From assembly GCA_018139225.1 (NCBI GenBank), contig JAGSNX010000001.1, forward strand, positions 620,001 through 684,000: a stretch of 64,000 nt of DNA, read 5' to 3'. Source of the stretch: Microvirga sp. SRT01 (GTDB taxonomy: Bacteria > Pseudomonadota > Alphaproteobacteria > Sphingomonadales > Sphingomonadaceae). This document shows positions 50,800 through 60,195 of this stretch, one piece after another. The notes below the pieces were generated by a model, which made no database searches, was not told the DNA's origin, and saw nothing but the letters and a program-made list of their open reading frames with translations. The position numbers were made by a program, and so were the translations under genes. How positions within the stretch are numbered: the stretch's first letter is position 1; the number at the start of each line of letters is the position of its first letter.

Positions 50800-51999
50800 C
50801 TACCGAAGCGGCAACCGTCGCCCCTCCGCCAGCGACCGCCACGCCCACTCCACCGGCGCGATCCGGAATCGCGCGACCCACCAGTTTGCCGCCACCAGCA
50901 GCACCGCGTTCACCGCCAGCGCGGTCGCCATCATCGCGGCCCACCCCTGCTCCCCGTACAGTCCCAGCGCGAATGGCGGGTACAGCAACCACAGGCACAC
51001 GGCGGACTGCGCGACGTACAGCGTCAATGCCGTCCGCCCCGCCGCCGCAAAGGGCCGCAGCAGCCACGCACCGAGGGCGCTGCCAAGCAACAGATTCAGC
51101 AGCCCGATATGCCCCAGCGTCGTCGCCAGCCGCGCCACCTCGTACAGCATATCGACCGCCGGCCCGGCATCCCGCCCGGCCAGTTCCGCCGTCACGCCCG
51201 CGATCCGCACCGGCAGCCCGACGGCGTATCCCACCATCACCAGCACCGAGTAGAAGCCCCGCGACCGGCCGCCCTGCAACACACCCCACCGGAACAGCGC
51301 CGCACCGATCAGCATCGTGCCCGCCGCCTCCAGCACCGTCTCGATCTCGCCCGCGCGCAGCAGTACCACCTCGATCCGCCACAGCGCGCCCGCCCACCCG
51401 GCGAAGTCGCTCGTCCGCGCCGCATCCTCCAGCACGATGTCGCGTGCGTGATCGATCGCCACTATAGCCGTGCCCGGATCGATCAGCGCCACGCCGTTCG
51501 CGATCAACTCCGTCACCGTCAGCCACAGCCCGATCGCCAGCATCTGTCCCGGCTCAAGCCGTCGGAACCAGACGACGATCAGCGCCGCCAGCGCATAGCT
51601 GTGCAGGATATCCCCCGGCCACAGCAGCACCAGCATGTGCACGATGCCGAACGCCAGCAGCACCAGATTGCGCCGGACGTAGCGGCGTACCGCCAAACTT
51701 TCGCCCACCTGCCCCGCCGTCCGATCGGTCAGGATCACCATGCCCGCCCCGAACAGCATCTCCAGCAGTGCGCGGGCGGTTCCCTCCGCCAGCACGTCGC
51801 GCACCGCCCAAACGCTGCGGTCCGCGATCGTCCAGCCGAAATGCCGCGGCTCGACCCAGGATGCCCAGATCGATCCGCCCATCTCGTTGATGTTCATGAA
51901 CAGGATGCCGAGGATCGCGACCCCGCGCAGCACGTCCAGCGACAGCAGCCGCGGCGCGCCATCGGGCTCGCTTCCCGCTATCGATGGCCCCGCCGTCAT
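50800..51999 (-). CDS. DUF418 membrane protein (second copy)
   Basis: This 399-residue polytopic membrane protein has the DUF418 pattern. LLSLDVLRGVAILGILFMNIN is near the N-terminus, ARALLEMLFGAGMVILTDR follows, and FAAAGRTALTLYVAQSAVCLWLLYPPFALGL lies near residue 325. It has about ten helices. The family is annotated as a putative transport or acyltransferase-like membrane protein of unknown role. The start was placed 10 bases after the stop of the upstream paralogue; an overlapping start at 52035 is possible. Confidence 0.88.
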   Translation of the reverse strand: MTAGPSIAGSEPDGAPRLLSLDVLRGVAILGILFMNINEMGGSIWASWVEPRHFGWTIADRSVWAVRDVLAEGTARALLEMLFGAGMVILTDRTAGQVGESLAVRRYVRRNLVLLAFGIVHMLVLLWPGDILHSYALAALIVVWFRRLEPGQMLAIGLWLTVTELIANGVALIDPGTAIVAIDHARDIVLEDAARTSDFAGWAGALWRIEVVLLRAGEIETVLEAAGTMLIGAALFRWGVLQGGRSRGFYSVLVMVGYAVGLPVRIAGVTAELAGRDAGPAVDMLYEVARLATTLGHIGLLNLLLGSALGAWLLRPFAAAGRTALTLYVAQSAVCLWLLYPPFALGLYGEQGWAAMMATALAVNAVLLVAANWWVARFRIAPVEWAWRSLAEGRRLPLR

Positions 52000-52009
52000 C
52001 GCAGGGTCG

Positions 52010-53368
52010 CTACCCCGCGCGTGCCTCCACCGCAACGCCGCGGAACGGTAGGCGCCGCCCCTCGGCCAGCGACCGCCACAGCCACTCGACCGGCGCGATC
52101 GTATAGTGGCGCAGGTAGACGTTCGCGACCCACAGCAGCAGCGCGTCGGTCGCCAGCGCCGTCAGCATCAACCCCGCCCATCCCTGCGTCGCGAACAGCC
52201 CCAGCGCGAACGGAGGATAGAGCAGCCACAAGCACAGCAACGTCTGCGTGATATACAGCGTCAGGGCCGTCCGCCCCGCCGCCGCGAACGGCTTCAGCAA
52301 CCGTCGTCCCGCCGCGGTTGTCAGCAGCCAGCACACCAGCCCGACATGGCCCAGCGTCATCGCGATCCGGCCATATTCGTCGCCCGCCCACAACAGCGTC
52401 ACACTGTCGTCCAGCCGACTGGTCCGCCACGCCGCAATCACCCGGATGCTCAACCCGATCGCGGACCAGCCGATCGCCATCCGCCGATAGAAGGCGGCAC
52501 TGCGCAGCCCCTGCAAGATCCCGAGACGGAACAGCGCCGCCCCGATCAGCATCACGCTGGCCGCCTCCCACAGGACATTCACCACCGTCATCGGCCGGGA
52601 CGCGCGGCGCACATATTCACCGATCATCGCCCCGCGCCAAGCGTCGAACCCCTGCGAACGTGCGCGCAGTTCGGTGGCGCTGTCGCGAACAGTCTTGGCG
52701 ACGAAGCCGTGCCACATCTCCAGACCGGCGATCGCCTTCTTCTCGTCCGTGGTCGGCGCGATTCCCTGCGCGCGGTGCACCTTGGCGGACGCGACCAGCA
52801 CATTCTCCCGCACCGCCGTCCGCATGTTCGGCAGCTCGCGTGCCGCGGACCACGTCGCGAAACTCAGCCCCAGCACGATCAGTGCCCAGACCGGCAGCCG
52901 CCGCAACGGGAACACGATCAGCGCCGCGAGCGCATAGGTGTGGAGCACATCGCCGGGCCAGAGCAGCACGAACACGTGCACCATCCCGAACCCGAACAGC
53001 ACGACGTTGCGCCAGTAATAGCGCCCGATCATCCGCCATCGACCAATCCGGTCAGCCAACCTGCCGGTCAGGATCACCATCCCCGCCCCGAACAGCATCT
53101 CCAGCAGCGCCCGCGCGGTGCCGGTCGCGAACACCTGCCGCAGCCACCAGAATAGCTGATCGAACGGCGTCCACCCGATCAGGTCCGGCCGCGGCCCGTG
53201 CGACGCGGCCATCGTCCCGCCCATAGAATTGATGTTCATGAACAGGATGCCGAGGATCGCGATCCCCCGCAGGATATCCAGTGTCGCGATGCGCGGCGCG
53301 CCGTCCGGCTCCTCGCGCGCGGCCGACTCTCCGACGACCGCGTCGGTCGCCACTATCCCCGTCGTCAT
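52010..53368 (-). CDS. DUF418 membrane protein (first copy)
   Basis: This 452-residue paralogue of the next gene shares the same ordered motifs (ATLDILRGIAILGILFMNINSMGGT, ARALLEMLFGAGMVILTGR, AAAGRTALTLYITQTLLCLW). It also has an extra central loop of about 50 residues (VRENVLVASAKVHRAQ..). The pair arose by tandem duplication. Both lie downstream of trmD-rplS after the rplS terminator. The function is unknown. Confidence 0.88.
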   Translation of the reverse strand: MTTGIVATDAVVGESAAREEPDGAPRIATLDILRGIAILGILFMNINSMGGTMAASHGPRPDLIGWTPFDQLFWWLRQVFATGTARALLEMLFGAGMVILTGRLADRIGRWRMIGRYYWRNVVLFGFGMVHVFVLLWPGDVLHTYALAALIVFPLRRLPVWALIVLGLSFATWSAARELPNMRTAVRENVLVASAKVHRAQGIAPTTDEKKAIAGLEMWHGFVAKTVRDSATELRARSQGFDAWRGAMIGEYVRRASRPMTVVNVLWEAASVMLIGAALFRLGILQGLRSAAFYRRMAIGWSAIGLSIRVIAAWRTSRLDDSVTLLWAGDEYGRIAMTLGHVGLVCWLLTTAAGRRLLKPFAAAGRTALTLYITQTLLCLWLLYPPFALGLFATQGWAGLMLTALATDALLLWVANVYLRHYTIAPVEWLWRSLAEGRRLPFRGVAVEARAG

Positions 53369-53415
53369 GCCCCCGCTCCCCCGAACGAAGGCGTCATCAT
53401 GCGCCGCGTCGGGGC

Positions 53416-53452
53416 AAAAGAAAAGGCGGCGGTCCCGTCTGGAACCGCCGCC
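53416..53452 (-). terminator. rho-independent terminator of trmD-rplS
   Basis: On the minus strand GGCGGCGGTTCC pairs with GGGACCGCCGCC around an AGAC loop, followed by TTTTCTTTT. It lies 31 bases after the rplS stop. Confidence 0.92.
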
Positions 53453-53483
53453 CGATCTGAAAGCCGGAAAAGGCTCGCGTGGC

Positions 53484-53876
53484 TTATTCGGCCGCTGCGG
53501 TGCCCTTGGCCGGACGCGTGTCGCGACGCTCGGCGATACGCGCCGACTTACCGGTGCGGCCACGCAGGTAGTAGAGCTTGGCGCGACGCACCGCACCCTT
53601 GCGCACGACGTCGATCGAATCGATGTTCGGCGAGTACAGCGGGAAGACGCGCTCGACGCCCTCGCCGAAGCTGATCTTGCGGACCGTGAACGACGATCCC
53701 ATGCCCTTGTTCGAACGCGCAATGCACACGCCCTCGTACGCCTGGACGCGGGTACGCTCGCCCTCGACCACGCGCACGCCGACGCGCAGCGTGTCGCCGG
53801 CGCGGAATTCGGGGATCGCGCGCTTTTCGGTCAGCTTCGCGATCTGCTCGGCTTCGATCTGCTGGATGATGTTCAT
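53484..53876 (-). CDS. rplS: 50S ribosomal protein L19
   Basis: This 130-residue L19 begins [20 protein letters not shown] and contains [42 protein letters not shown] and [16 protein letters not shown]. The tail is slightly longer than in E. coli. The ATG was preferred to a TTG two codons earlier. It starts two bases after the trmD stop, so the two are coupled. Confidence 0.97.
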   Translation of the reverse strand: MNIIQQIEAEQIAKLTEKRAIPEFRAGDTLRVGVRVVEGERTRVQAYEGVCIARSNKGMGSSFTVRKISFGEGVERVFPLYSPNIDSIDVVRKGAVRRAKLYYLRGRTGKSARIAERRDTRPAKGTAAAE

Positions 53877-53878
53877 GT

Positions 53879-54607
53879 TCAATCGTCCTGTCGTCGCCGC
53901 GCGCCAGAGGGCGACTGGACCCGAGCACCCTCATGGCGCTCCCAAAGGTCCGGCCGCCGTAGCCGTGTATCGGTCTCGGCCTGTGACTTGCGCCACGCCG
54001 CGATCCGCGCATGATCCCCCGATCGCAGCACTTCGGGGATCGTGCGCCCTTCCCATTCATAGGGGCGGGTATAATGCGGGTATTCGAGGAGGCCGCTTTC
54101 GAAGCTTTCCTCGTCCCCACTGGAAGCCGCGCCCATTACGCCGGGAATCAGCCGAACGCAAGCGTCCAGCAGCACCAGCGCCCCCATCTCGCCGCCCGAC
54201 AGCACATAGTCGCCGATCGACACTTCCTCGATCGCGCGCGCCTGGAACAGCCGTTCGTCGAAACCCTCGAACCGACCGCACAGGATCGTCGCGCCCGGCC
54301 CCGACGCCAGCGCCCGCACGCGATCCTGCGTCAGCGGCGCGCCCCGCGGCGTCATCGCCAGCACGGGCCGGTCGTCGGCGACGCTGTCCAGCGCCGCTGC
54401 CACGACATCCGCGCGCAGCACCATCCCCGCGCCGCCCCCCGCCGGCGTATCGTCGACGGAGCGATGCCGATCGGTCGCAAAATCCCTGATCTGGACCGCC
54501 TCCAGCGACCAGCGTTCCTCGCGCAGCGCCCGCCCGGCGATGCTCGCCCCCAGCGGTCCGGGAAACATTTCCGGGTACAGCGTCAGCACGGTCGCCGCGA
54601 ACGTCAT
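53879..54607 (-). CDS. trmD: tRNA (guanine-N1-)-methyltransferase
   Basis: TrmD methylates G37 of tRNAs that read CNN codons and prevents frameshifting. The 242-residue knotted SPOUT enzyme has [40 protein letters not shown] and [22 protein letters not shown]. Normally rpsP and rimM precede it; here its upstream neighbour is a divergent flavoprotein gene, so the operon is split. Confidence 0.96.
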   Translation of the reverse strand: MTFAATVLTLYPEMFPGPLGASIAGRALREERWSLEAVQIRDFATDRHRSVDDTPAGGGAGMVLRADVVAAALDSVADDRPVLAMTPRGAPLTQDRVRALASGPGATILCGRFEGFDERLFQARAIEEVSIGDYVLSGGEMGALVLLDACVRLIPGVMGAASSGDEESFESGLLEYPHYTRPYEWEGRTIPEVLRSGDHARIAAWRKSQAETDTRLRRPDLWERHEGARVQSPSGARRRQDD

Positions 54608-54731
54608 GCGACTCCTGCCCTGATGTTCAGAAAACGCCTGCGGTTGAACGGCCTCGCAGGAAAGTCGTTACTCATCCGTTCCTCCATCTATAGGGGGCAC
54701 TAGGGCAAGGGCGAAGAACGAGGCAAGCCGC

Positions 54732-55637
54732 ATGGACGACTGCATCATCGTGGGAGCCGGCCCCGCCGGCCTGACCGCCGCCATCTATCTCGCGCGCTTC
54801 CACCTCAGCATCCGCCTGTTCGACTCCGGCGACAGCCGCGCCGCCTGGATCCCGCGCACCCACAATCATGCCGGCTATCCGGACGGAATCGCGGGCCGCG
54901 ACCTGCTCGGCCTGATGCTGTGCCAGGCCGAACGGTACGGCGCAGTGCGTGAAGAGGCGGTCGTCACCGCGATCGAACCGGCCGATAACGGCTTCGTCGT
55001 CCACCTCGGCGACCGCATCGCGAAGGCGCGCACCGTCCTGCTCGCCACCGGCGTCGTCAACAATCGCCCGAAAATGGACCCCGCCCTGCACGACGACGCC
55101 CTGAGTCGCGGACTGCTCCGCTATTGCCCGATCTGCGACGGGTACGAGGTGACCGACCGCCGCGTCGGCATCATCGGCAAGGGCAGCCACGGCATGAAGG
55201 AGGCGCTGTTCCTGCGCGGCTACACACGCGACGTGACGCTCGTCAGCCCCGAACCCGATCTCGACCTCGATCCCGCCTGCGAAGCGGCCCTCGACGCCGC
55301 CGGCATCGTGCGCGTGCAAGGCCCCTGCGGCGGCTTCGCGATCGAAGGCGACCAGCTAGCCTTTGACACCGCCGAAGGCCGCATGCGCTTCGACAGCGTC
55401 TACCCCGCGCTCGGGTCCGTGATCCGCTCCGACCTCGCCGTCGCCGCGGGTGCCCGCGCCACCGCCGAAGGCTGCCTCGAAGTCGACGATCACCAGCGCA
55501 CCACCCTCCCCGGCCTTTTCGCCGCCGGCGACGTGGTGAAGGGGCTCGACCAGATCAGCCACGCGATGGGCGAAGCCGGCGTCGCCGCCACGACGATCCG
55601 CAACCTCTTGGACGAACAGCGGCCGTTGCGGCGGTGA
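54732..55637 (+). CDS. thioredoxin-reductase-like FAD/NAD(P) oxidoreductase
   Basis: This 301-residue flavoprotein has the FAD motif CIIVGAGPAGLTAAIYLAR, a second nucleotide motif VGIIGKGSHGMKEA and the FAD-side LPGLFAAGDVVKGLDQ. The redox-active Cys pair is kept in YCPICDGYEV (CxxC). It is of the low-Mr thioredoxin reductase class, although the sequence around the disulfide differs from the usual CATC. It may reduce a thioredoxin-like protein or another acceptor. It is divergent from trmD with 124 bases between the starts. Confidence 0.88.
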   Translation: MDDCIIVGAGPAGLTAAIYLARFHLSIRLFDSGDSRAAWIPRTHNHAGYPDGIAGRDLLGLMLCQAERYGAVREEAVVTAIEPADNGFVVHLGDRIAKARTVLLATGVVNNRPKMDPALHDDALSRGLLRYCPICDGYEVTDRRVGIIGKGSHGMKEALFLRGYTRDVTLVSPEPDLDLDPACEAALDAAGIVRVQGPCGGFAIEGDQLAFDTAEGRMRFDSVYPALGSVIRSDLAVAAGARATAEGCLEVDDHQRTTLPGLFAAGDVVKGLDQISHAMGEAGVAATTIRNLLDEQRPLRR

Positions 55638-55640
55638 GGG

Positions 55641-56075
55641 TCAATCGCCGGATACTTCGCCCTCCTCGTCGAGCAGCTTGGCCTTGACGCGTTTCCGACG
55701 GACAGTTTGCACGATGTCTTCTATCTCGAATAACAACTCGCGTCCCTGATCGGTTTTACCGTTATCCACGTTCGGGTCACCTAAGAACAACGCTTTAGCA
55801 CGTTCAGCGGTACCTATCAGGGTCGCGTATCGCTCCTCACCGAGCTTTTTTCGAGCGATGCCAGAACTTTCGGTGAGCTGCCTGAAGACCGTGTCGATAT
55901 TGCGCTCCGGCAATTTACCCGAACCATCTATGAACGTCGGAGCGTCCAAGATCATCGCCCCAAAAAGATCATATATTTCACCCAGAGATGCGGGGATGTA
56001 CAAATTGGAAGTTGCGTAAGGGTTCTTGCCTGCCTCGTTCGTCGGACACGTCGCCTCTTCAGTCCCTCGCGTCAC
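55641..56075 (-). CDS. candidate second immunity/accessory protein of a toxin cassette (144 aa)
   Basis: The frame is open from 56210, but the region above 56075 overlaps the upstream gene, so the GTG at 56075 (VTRGTEEATCPTNEAGKNPY) is the likely start. The protein is mixed-charge and soluble (SLGEIYDLFGAMILDAPTF, GIARKKLGEERYATLIGTAERAKAL). No family is recognised. It follows the toxin and first immunity candidate genes with overlaps, so a protective or accessory role is inferred from position. Confidence 0.55.
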   Translation of the reverse strand: MTRGTEEATCPTNEAGKNPYATSNLYIPASLGEIYDLFGAMILDAPTFIDGSGKLPERNIDTVFRQLTESSGIARKKLGEERYATLIGTAERAKALFLGDPNVDNGKTDQGRELLFEIEDIVQTVRRKRVKAKLLDEEGEVSGD

Positions 56076-56370
56076 GCTGCGCCTCCAACTCGGCGAGCCT
56101 GACGGGATCATCGGCTGCGAGCGCCTCTTCCAGATACAAGCTATACGGTATGTCGCGCACCAACTCCCGTGCCTCGTCACTATAGTCTTCGGAGATGATC
56201 GCGAACGCATCCACCAGTTCCCTGAGGAATCCCTTTTCCATCTCCTCGAGATGGCAGGCGAGGGATTCCATCATGTTCACAGCATTATCGGGATTGAGCT
56301 CTTCCTCGTCGCTCAATTCCAGGAATACGTAGAACTCCGCGATAATGCTTGCAACCTGCCTGGCAATCAT
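56059..56370 (-). CDS. candidate immunity protein (103 aa)
   Basis: This small, strongly acidic helical protein (FYVFLELSDEEELNPDNAV, LEEMEKGFLRELVDAFAIIS) has an ATG that overlaps the stop of the toxin-like gene by four bases. Acidic proteins encoded directly behind polymorphic toxins are commonly their immunity proteins. No family is recognised. The toxin's C-terminus is very basic, which would suit binding. Confidence 0.65.
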   Translation of the reverse strand: MIARQVASIIAEFYVFLELSDEEELNPDNAVNMMESLACHLEEMEKGFLRELVDAFAIISEDYSDEARELVRDIPYSLYLEEALAADDPVRLAELEAQRDARD

Positions 56371-57469
56371 CGCTTCACGACCTTCACATGAATGTTGGTG
56401 ACGTTCATCTTTTTGAACAGCTTCAAAGCCTTAGTCTTCTGGGCAGCAGTTGGAACTTCCCATAATCCGATCAAATGATGTTCTGCCAATACCCCCGATT
56501 GTCGCAGGAGCTGAGCCCGCGCGTTGGGGGCATCAACCACTTTCATTTTTCGGTCGATCACATAATCGCCACGGACCCCGTCGAACTTCACCGGCCGTTT
56601 CGAACCATCCACCATCGTCCGCATCAACGTCGGCGCCGGACCGGGACGCGCGCCGGTCGCCGCGTCGTTATAGGCTTTCCAAGGTTTCTTGGACTTCGTG
56701 GTTTCCTTGACCCAGCCGATCTGCGGAGGGTCGAAAGTCCGCCGCGGCCTTGCCACGCGAAGTCGGCGCAATGCTGCAACTCTGGAGAGCGTTGCTCCCG
56801 GCGCTGCCGCCAGTGCGACATTTCCAGCAACCGATCCGGTAAAACGACCGACGTCGCGCGCCGAGGCATTGGCCACCGCGCTTGCGGCGCGCGAAACCTG
56901 GATCCGAGCAGGCGTATCCTCCGCGGAGATCGCGGCATCGATCATGCTGGCCACCCCGCCTGCGGCGTCGCGGACGGTGGTCGCCGGATTGGTCGTGACC
57001 GCAGATCGGATACCCTCCACTGCTCCTTCCCCGACGTCTGAGAGTCCTTCGCCGACGCCGCCGAAGAACTCAGTGATGGGGTTCGACTGATCGGTAGGTT
57101 GCGTTCTGGCAATGTAGCCAGGCTTCGTCCTCGACGCACCAAGTCTGGCTGATCTCCGGCCTCCTGCCGACAATCCGGCTCGCGCTGCCTCCACCTTTGC
57201 GATGTCGCGTTCTGCGAGGTCATACGCTCTTGCAAGGCGCGCGTGCGGTTGCCCCGGCTTGGCGCGCCACTCCTCGCTGCACCGGCCACGTCACCACCCC
57301 CGCCGTGGCGGCTTCCAGCGCCCGCAAAGGTGAACCGACCGTCCGTGGGATCGTGCCACGGGTTGAATTTGAGTTCGAGATCGCAAGTACCGGGCGCCGG
57401 AAGCAACTTGCCCGTCCGCAGCCACCCCGAAAAAGCGCCGGACCGGCTCCCGCCAGATATCCCCGTCAT
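56367..57469 (-). pseudogene. polymorphic-toxin-like protein with nuclease-like C-terminus, frameshifted
   Basis: The N-terminal frame (from an ATG at 57469, GGGGGAG upstream) contains FNPWHDPTDGRFTFAGAG, a motif that often opens toxin or phage-associated proteins. A frameshift at about 57270-57300 moves the reading to another frame: EEWRAKPGQPHARLARAYDL, with ERDIAKVEAARAGL after it. That frame continues through FFGGVGEGLSDVGEGAVEGI and two Ala/Val-rich helical stretches. It ends in a basic domain (VKFDGVRGDYVIDRKMKVVD..HLIGLWEV..VTNIHVKVVK). FDG and DRK could be the D and DxK of a restriction-endonuclease fold. The two frames together encode about 367 residues. Mutation, sequencing error or programmed shift are all possible. 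Confidence 0.7.
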
Positions 57470-57593
57470 GCCAAACTCCCCCTGCCCCAAAAGAACAGAT
57501 AGAGAACAAACGCAGGAAAGTCAAGTTCGCGACTCAGCGCCTGCACCAGACCGGTGACTGGTCTGCTGTTCGATCAATTGACTTGCGAGAAGG

Positions 57594-57678
57594 TGGTGCC
57601 CCTGGCCGGACTCGAACCAGCATGCCTTGCGGCAACCGATTTTGAGTCGGTCGCGTCTACCAATTTCGCCACAGGGGC
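57594..57678 (-). tRNA. tRNA-Leu (anticodon CAA)
   Basis: A complete tRNA with the long variable arm of leucine tRNAs. The acceptor GCCCCTG pairs with CAGGGGC, the discriminator is A, and CCA is encoded. The anticodon loop CTCAAAA gives CAA, reading TTG codons. The T-arm is GGTTCGAGTCC. Confidence 0.95.
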
Positions 57679-57732
57679 AGCGGCGGGCTGGCTAGACCAG
57701 CACCCGCCGCTGCGCAACCCGTTATGCGGTGG

Positions 57733-58113
57733 TCAGGCGAACACATCGTCCGAGGTGTCGGCATCCTTCGGGTCCTCGCCGTATCGATTGGTCCCGCCAG
57801 TGCCCTCCATGCAGAACAAGGCCAGCAGCGCCAGCGAGCCGAGGACGGGAACAAGGCTCACCCAGATCCACCACCCCGATCGATCGGTGTCATGCAATCG
57901 CCGGATCGACACCATCACGCTCGGGACCATGAACGCGAGGATGACCAGCGACCCGATGATGCCCTCACCTCTCGCTTCGCCAAGGGAACGATCGACGAAG
58001 CCGGTCGCGCAGATCACCGCCACCTCGAACAGCGTGAACATCCAGAATTCTCTTCGCCGCGAACGCCCCCGGAAGTCGCCAATCCGTTTCAGCGGCAGGA
58101 ACATCCACTTCAT
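57733..58113 (-). CDS. DUF805 membrane protein
   Basis: This 126-residue protein has the DUF805 pattern (RIGDFRGRSRRREFWMFTLFE, SVMVSIRRLHDTDRSGWWIWVSLVP) and three to four membrane helices. The tail is hydrophilic and acidic. The function is unknown. It lies between tRNA-Leu and comM. Confidence 0.88.
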   Translation of the reverse strand: MKWMFLPLKRIGDFRGRSRRREFWMFTLFEVAVICATGFVDRSLGEARGEGIIGSLVILAFMVPSVMVSIRRLHDTDRSGWWIWVSLVPVLGSLALLALFCMEGTGGTNRYGEDPKDADTSDDVFA

Positions 58114-58171
58114 CGTTCTTCCCCCTCGTCATGCCCGCGCCCCCTGCGCGAGCGAACCATCAAATCGATCA

Positions 58172-59707
58172 TCACGCCCGCGGCGGCTGCCGTCGGTAGC
58201 TCAGCGCCTCCGCGATATGGATGCGCGCCACCTCCCCGCTCCCGGCCAGATCGGCGATCGTGCGCGCCACGCGCAGGATGCGGGTGTAGCCGCGCGCGGT
58301 CAGCCGCATCGTCTCCGCCGCCTGCCCCAGCAGCTTGCGGCCGGGGGCATCCGGCGTCGCCACCGCGTCGAGCAGCGCACCGTCCGCCTCCGCATTCGTG
58401 CGGACGCGCTGCTCCCGGTATCGCTCCGTCTGGATCGCCCGCGCCGCCGCCACGCGCGCTGCAATCTCTAAGGACCCTTCCGTCGGCGCTGGCAGGATTA
58501 AATCGGCGGCACTCACCGCCGCGACATCGACGTGCAGGTCGATTCGGTCGAGCAGCGGCCCCGACACCTTCGCCTGGTAATCCGCCGCGCACCGCGGAGC
58601 CCGAGCGCACGCCAGCCCGGCGTCGCCTAGGTGCCCGCACCGGCACGGGTTCATCGCCGCGATCAACTGCACCCGCGCCGGAAACGTTACATGCGCATTC
58701 GCCCGCGCCACGCTGACGGTGCCGGTCTCCAATGGTTGCCGAAGCGAGTCGAGCACCGCCCGCTGGAACTCCGGCAGTTCGTCGAGGAACAGCACGCCGA
58801 GATGCGCGAGGCTTACCTCGCCCGGCTTGACCTTCAACCCGCCCCCGGTCAGCGCCGCCATCGATGCCGAGTGATGCGGGCTGCGAAACGGTCGCGCCCG
58901 CGTCAGCCTGCCGCCCGTCAGCGTCCCTGCCACCGACTGCACCATCGACACTTCCAGCGCCTCGGCCGCATCCAGCGGCGGCAGGATACCCGGCAGGCAC
59001 GCCGCCATCAGCGACTTGCCCGCGCCCGGTGGCCCGCACATCAGCAGATTGTGGCCGCCCGCCGCCGCAATCTCCAGCGCGCGCTTGGCGGTTTCCTGAC
59101 CCTTCACCTGGTTCAGGTCCGGACCGGTCCGCGCCTCCTCGACCTCCCCGGCGGGCGGTGCCGCCAACAGACCGCGCCCGTTGAAATGGTTGAGCAATGC
59201 CAGCAGGTCGGGCGCGGCGACCACCTCCACCGAGGCCGCCCACGCCGCCTCCGCCCCTTGCGCGGCCGGACACACCAGCCCCTTGTCCTCGCTGCTCGCG
59301 TGCAACGCCGCCAGCAGCACGCCCGGCGAGGGCGCGATCCGGCCGTCCAGCCCCAATTCTCCGACGACGACGTAATCCGCCAGCATCTCGACATCGACGA
59401 TGCCCATAGCGCCCAGCAACGCGAGCGCGATCGGCAGGTCGAAATGCGACCCTTCCTTCGGCAGGTCGGCTGGGCTCAGGTTCACGGCGATGCGCTTCGG
59501 CGGCAGCGCCAGCCCCATCGCCGCGATCGCCCCGCGCACCCGCTCGCGGCTCTCGCCCACGGCCTTGTCGCCCAGCCCGACGAGGTTGAACGCGGGAAGC
59601 CCGGCGATCAGCTGGACCTGCACCTCCACCGGCCGCGCCTCCAACCCCAGATACGCCACCGTCCGCACGATCGCCGCCACATCATCCCCCACCAAACTCA
59701 CTTTCAT
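58172..59707 (-). CDS. comM: YifB/ComM-type AAA+ ATPase (Mg-chelatase-like)
   Basis: This 511-residue protein has the Lon-like N-terminal domain (IAGLPAFNLVGLGDKAVGESRERVR), a Mg-chelatase-type AAA+ core (Walker A LMCGPPGAGKSLMA; Walker B GVLFLDELPEF) and a C-terminal Mg_chelatase_C domain. ComM promotes branch migration of homologous DNA during natural transformation in gammaproteobacteria. Start ATG at 59707 chosen because the family begins KVSLVGDDVAA. Confidence 0.93.
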   Translation of the reverse strand: MKVSLVGDDVAAIVRTVAYLGLEARPVEVQVQLIAGLPAFNLVGLGDKAVGESRERVRGAIAAMGLALPPKRIAVNLSPADLPKEGSHFDLPIALALLGAMGIVDVEMLADYVVVGELGLDGRIAPSPGVLLAALHASSEDKGLVCPAAQGAEAAWAASVEVVAAPDLLALLNHFNGRGLLAAPPAGEVEEARTGPDLNQVKGQETAKRALEIAAAGGHNLLMCGPPGAGKSLMAACLPGILPPLDAAEALEVSMVQSVAGTLTGGRLTRARPFRSPHHSASMAALTGGGLKVKPGEVSLAHLGVLFLDELPEFQRAVLDSLRQPLETGTVSVARANAHVTFPARVQLIAAMNPCRCGHLGDAGLACARAPRCAADYQAKVSGPLLDRIDLHVDVAAVSAADLILPAPTEGSLEIAARVAAARAIQTERYREQRVRTNAEADGALLDAVATPDAPGRKLLGQAAETMRLTARGYTRILRVARTIADLAGSGEVARIHIAEALSYRRQPPRA

Positions 59708-59774
59708 CCATAGCAGCCTATTTTGAACAAGCGAGCGCGAGCGCCGTCTTGCAAACACAACACACCGGTTCCAG

Positions 59775-60098
59775 ATGCGGTGCGTGATCCCCGCCCCGCC
59801 CGCTCGCCGCCCCGCGATTCGAATCGCGCAACTCGTGCTGGGTGGCCTGCTGATCGTTGCGGCACCGCTGCTGGCGCCGGTGCCGGGTCCGGCCGGTATC
59901 TTCCTGTTCGCGGGCGGGCTGGTGCTGATCCTCCGCAATTCGGCGGCGGCGCGTCAGCGGTTCGCGCGCGCCAAGCGCAAATGGCCGCGGACCGGGCGCA
60001 TTATCGACCGCGCGATGCGCCGTGAAAGCGCGCTCCGCCGCCTCGCCAGAGAACGCCAGAACGAGCGCCAGAAGACGCGTCGCGACGGTCCGCAATGA
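59775..60098 (+). CDS. small membrane protein (PGPGW-like, 107 aa)
   Basis: Two closely spaced membrane helices (about 17-35 and 38-55, VLGGLLIVAAPLLAPVPGPAGI and FLFAGGLVLIL) are followed by a strongly basic tail (KRKWPRTGRIIDRAMRRESALRRLARE). The PVPGPAG turn resembles the PGPGW family of putative transmembrane proteins. The function is unknown. It precedes the rpmH cluster on the same strand. Confidence 0.7.
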   Translation: MRCVIPAPPARRPAIRIAQLVLGGLLIVAAPLLAPVPGPAGIFLFAGGLVLILRNSAAARQRFARAKRKWPRTGRIIDRAMRRESALRRLARERQNERQKTRRDGPQ

Positions 60099-60195
60099 TC
60101 GGCCGCGCGTTGACTTCGACCGGTCGCTCGCTTATGCGACCGCCAACAAGGCCGTCCGCGTGGCGGCCCTTTCTGTTTGAACGATACCCAAGGGA

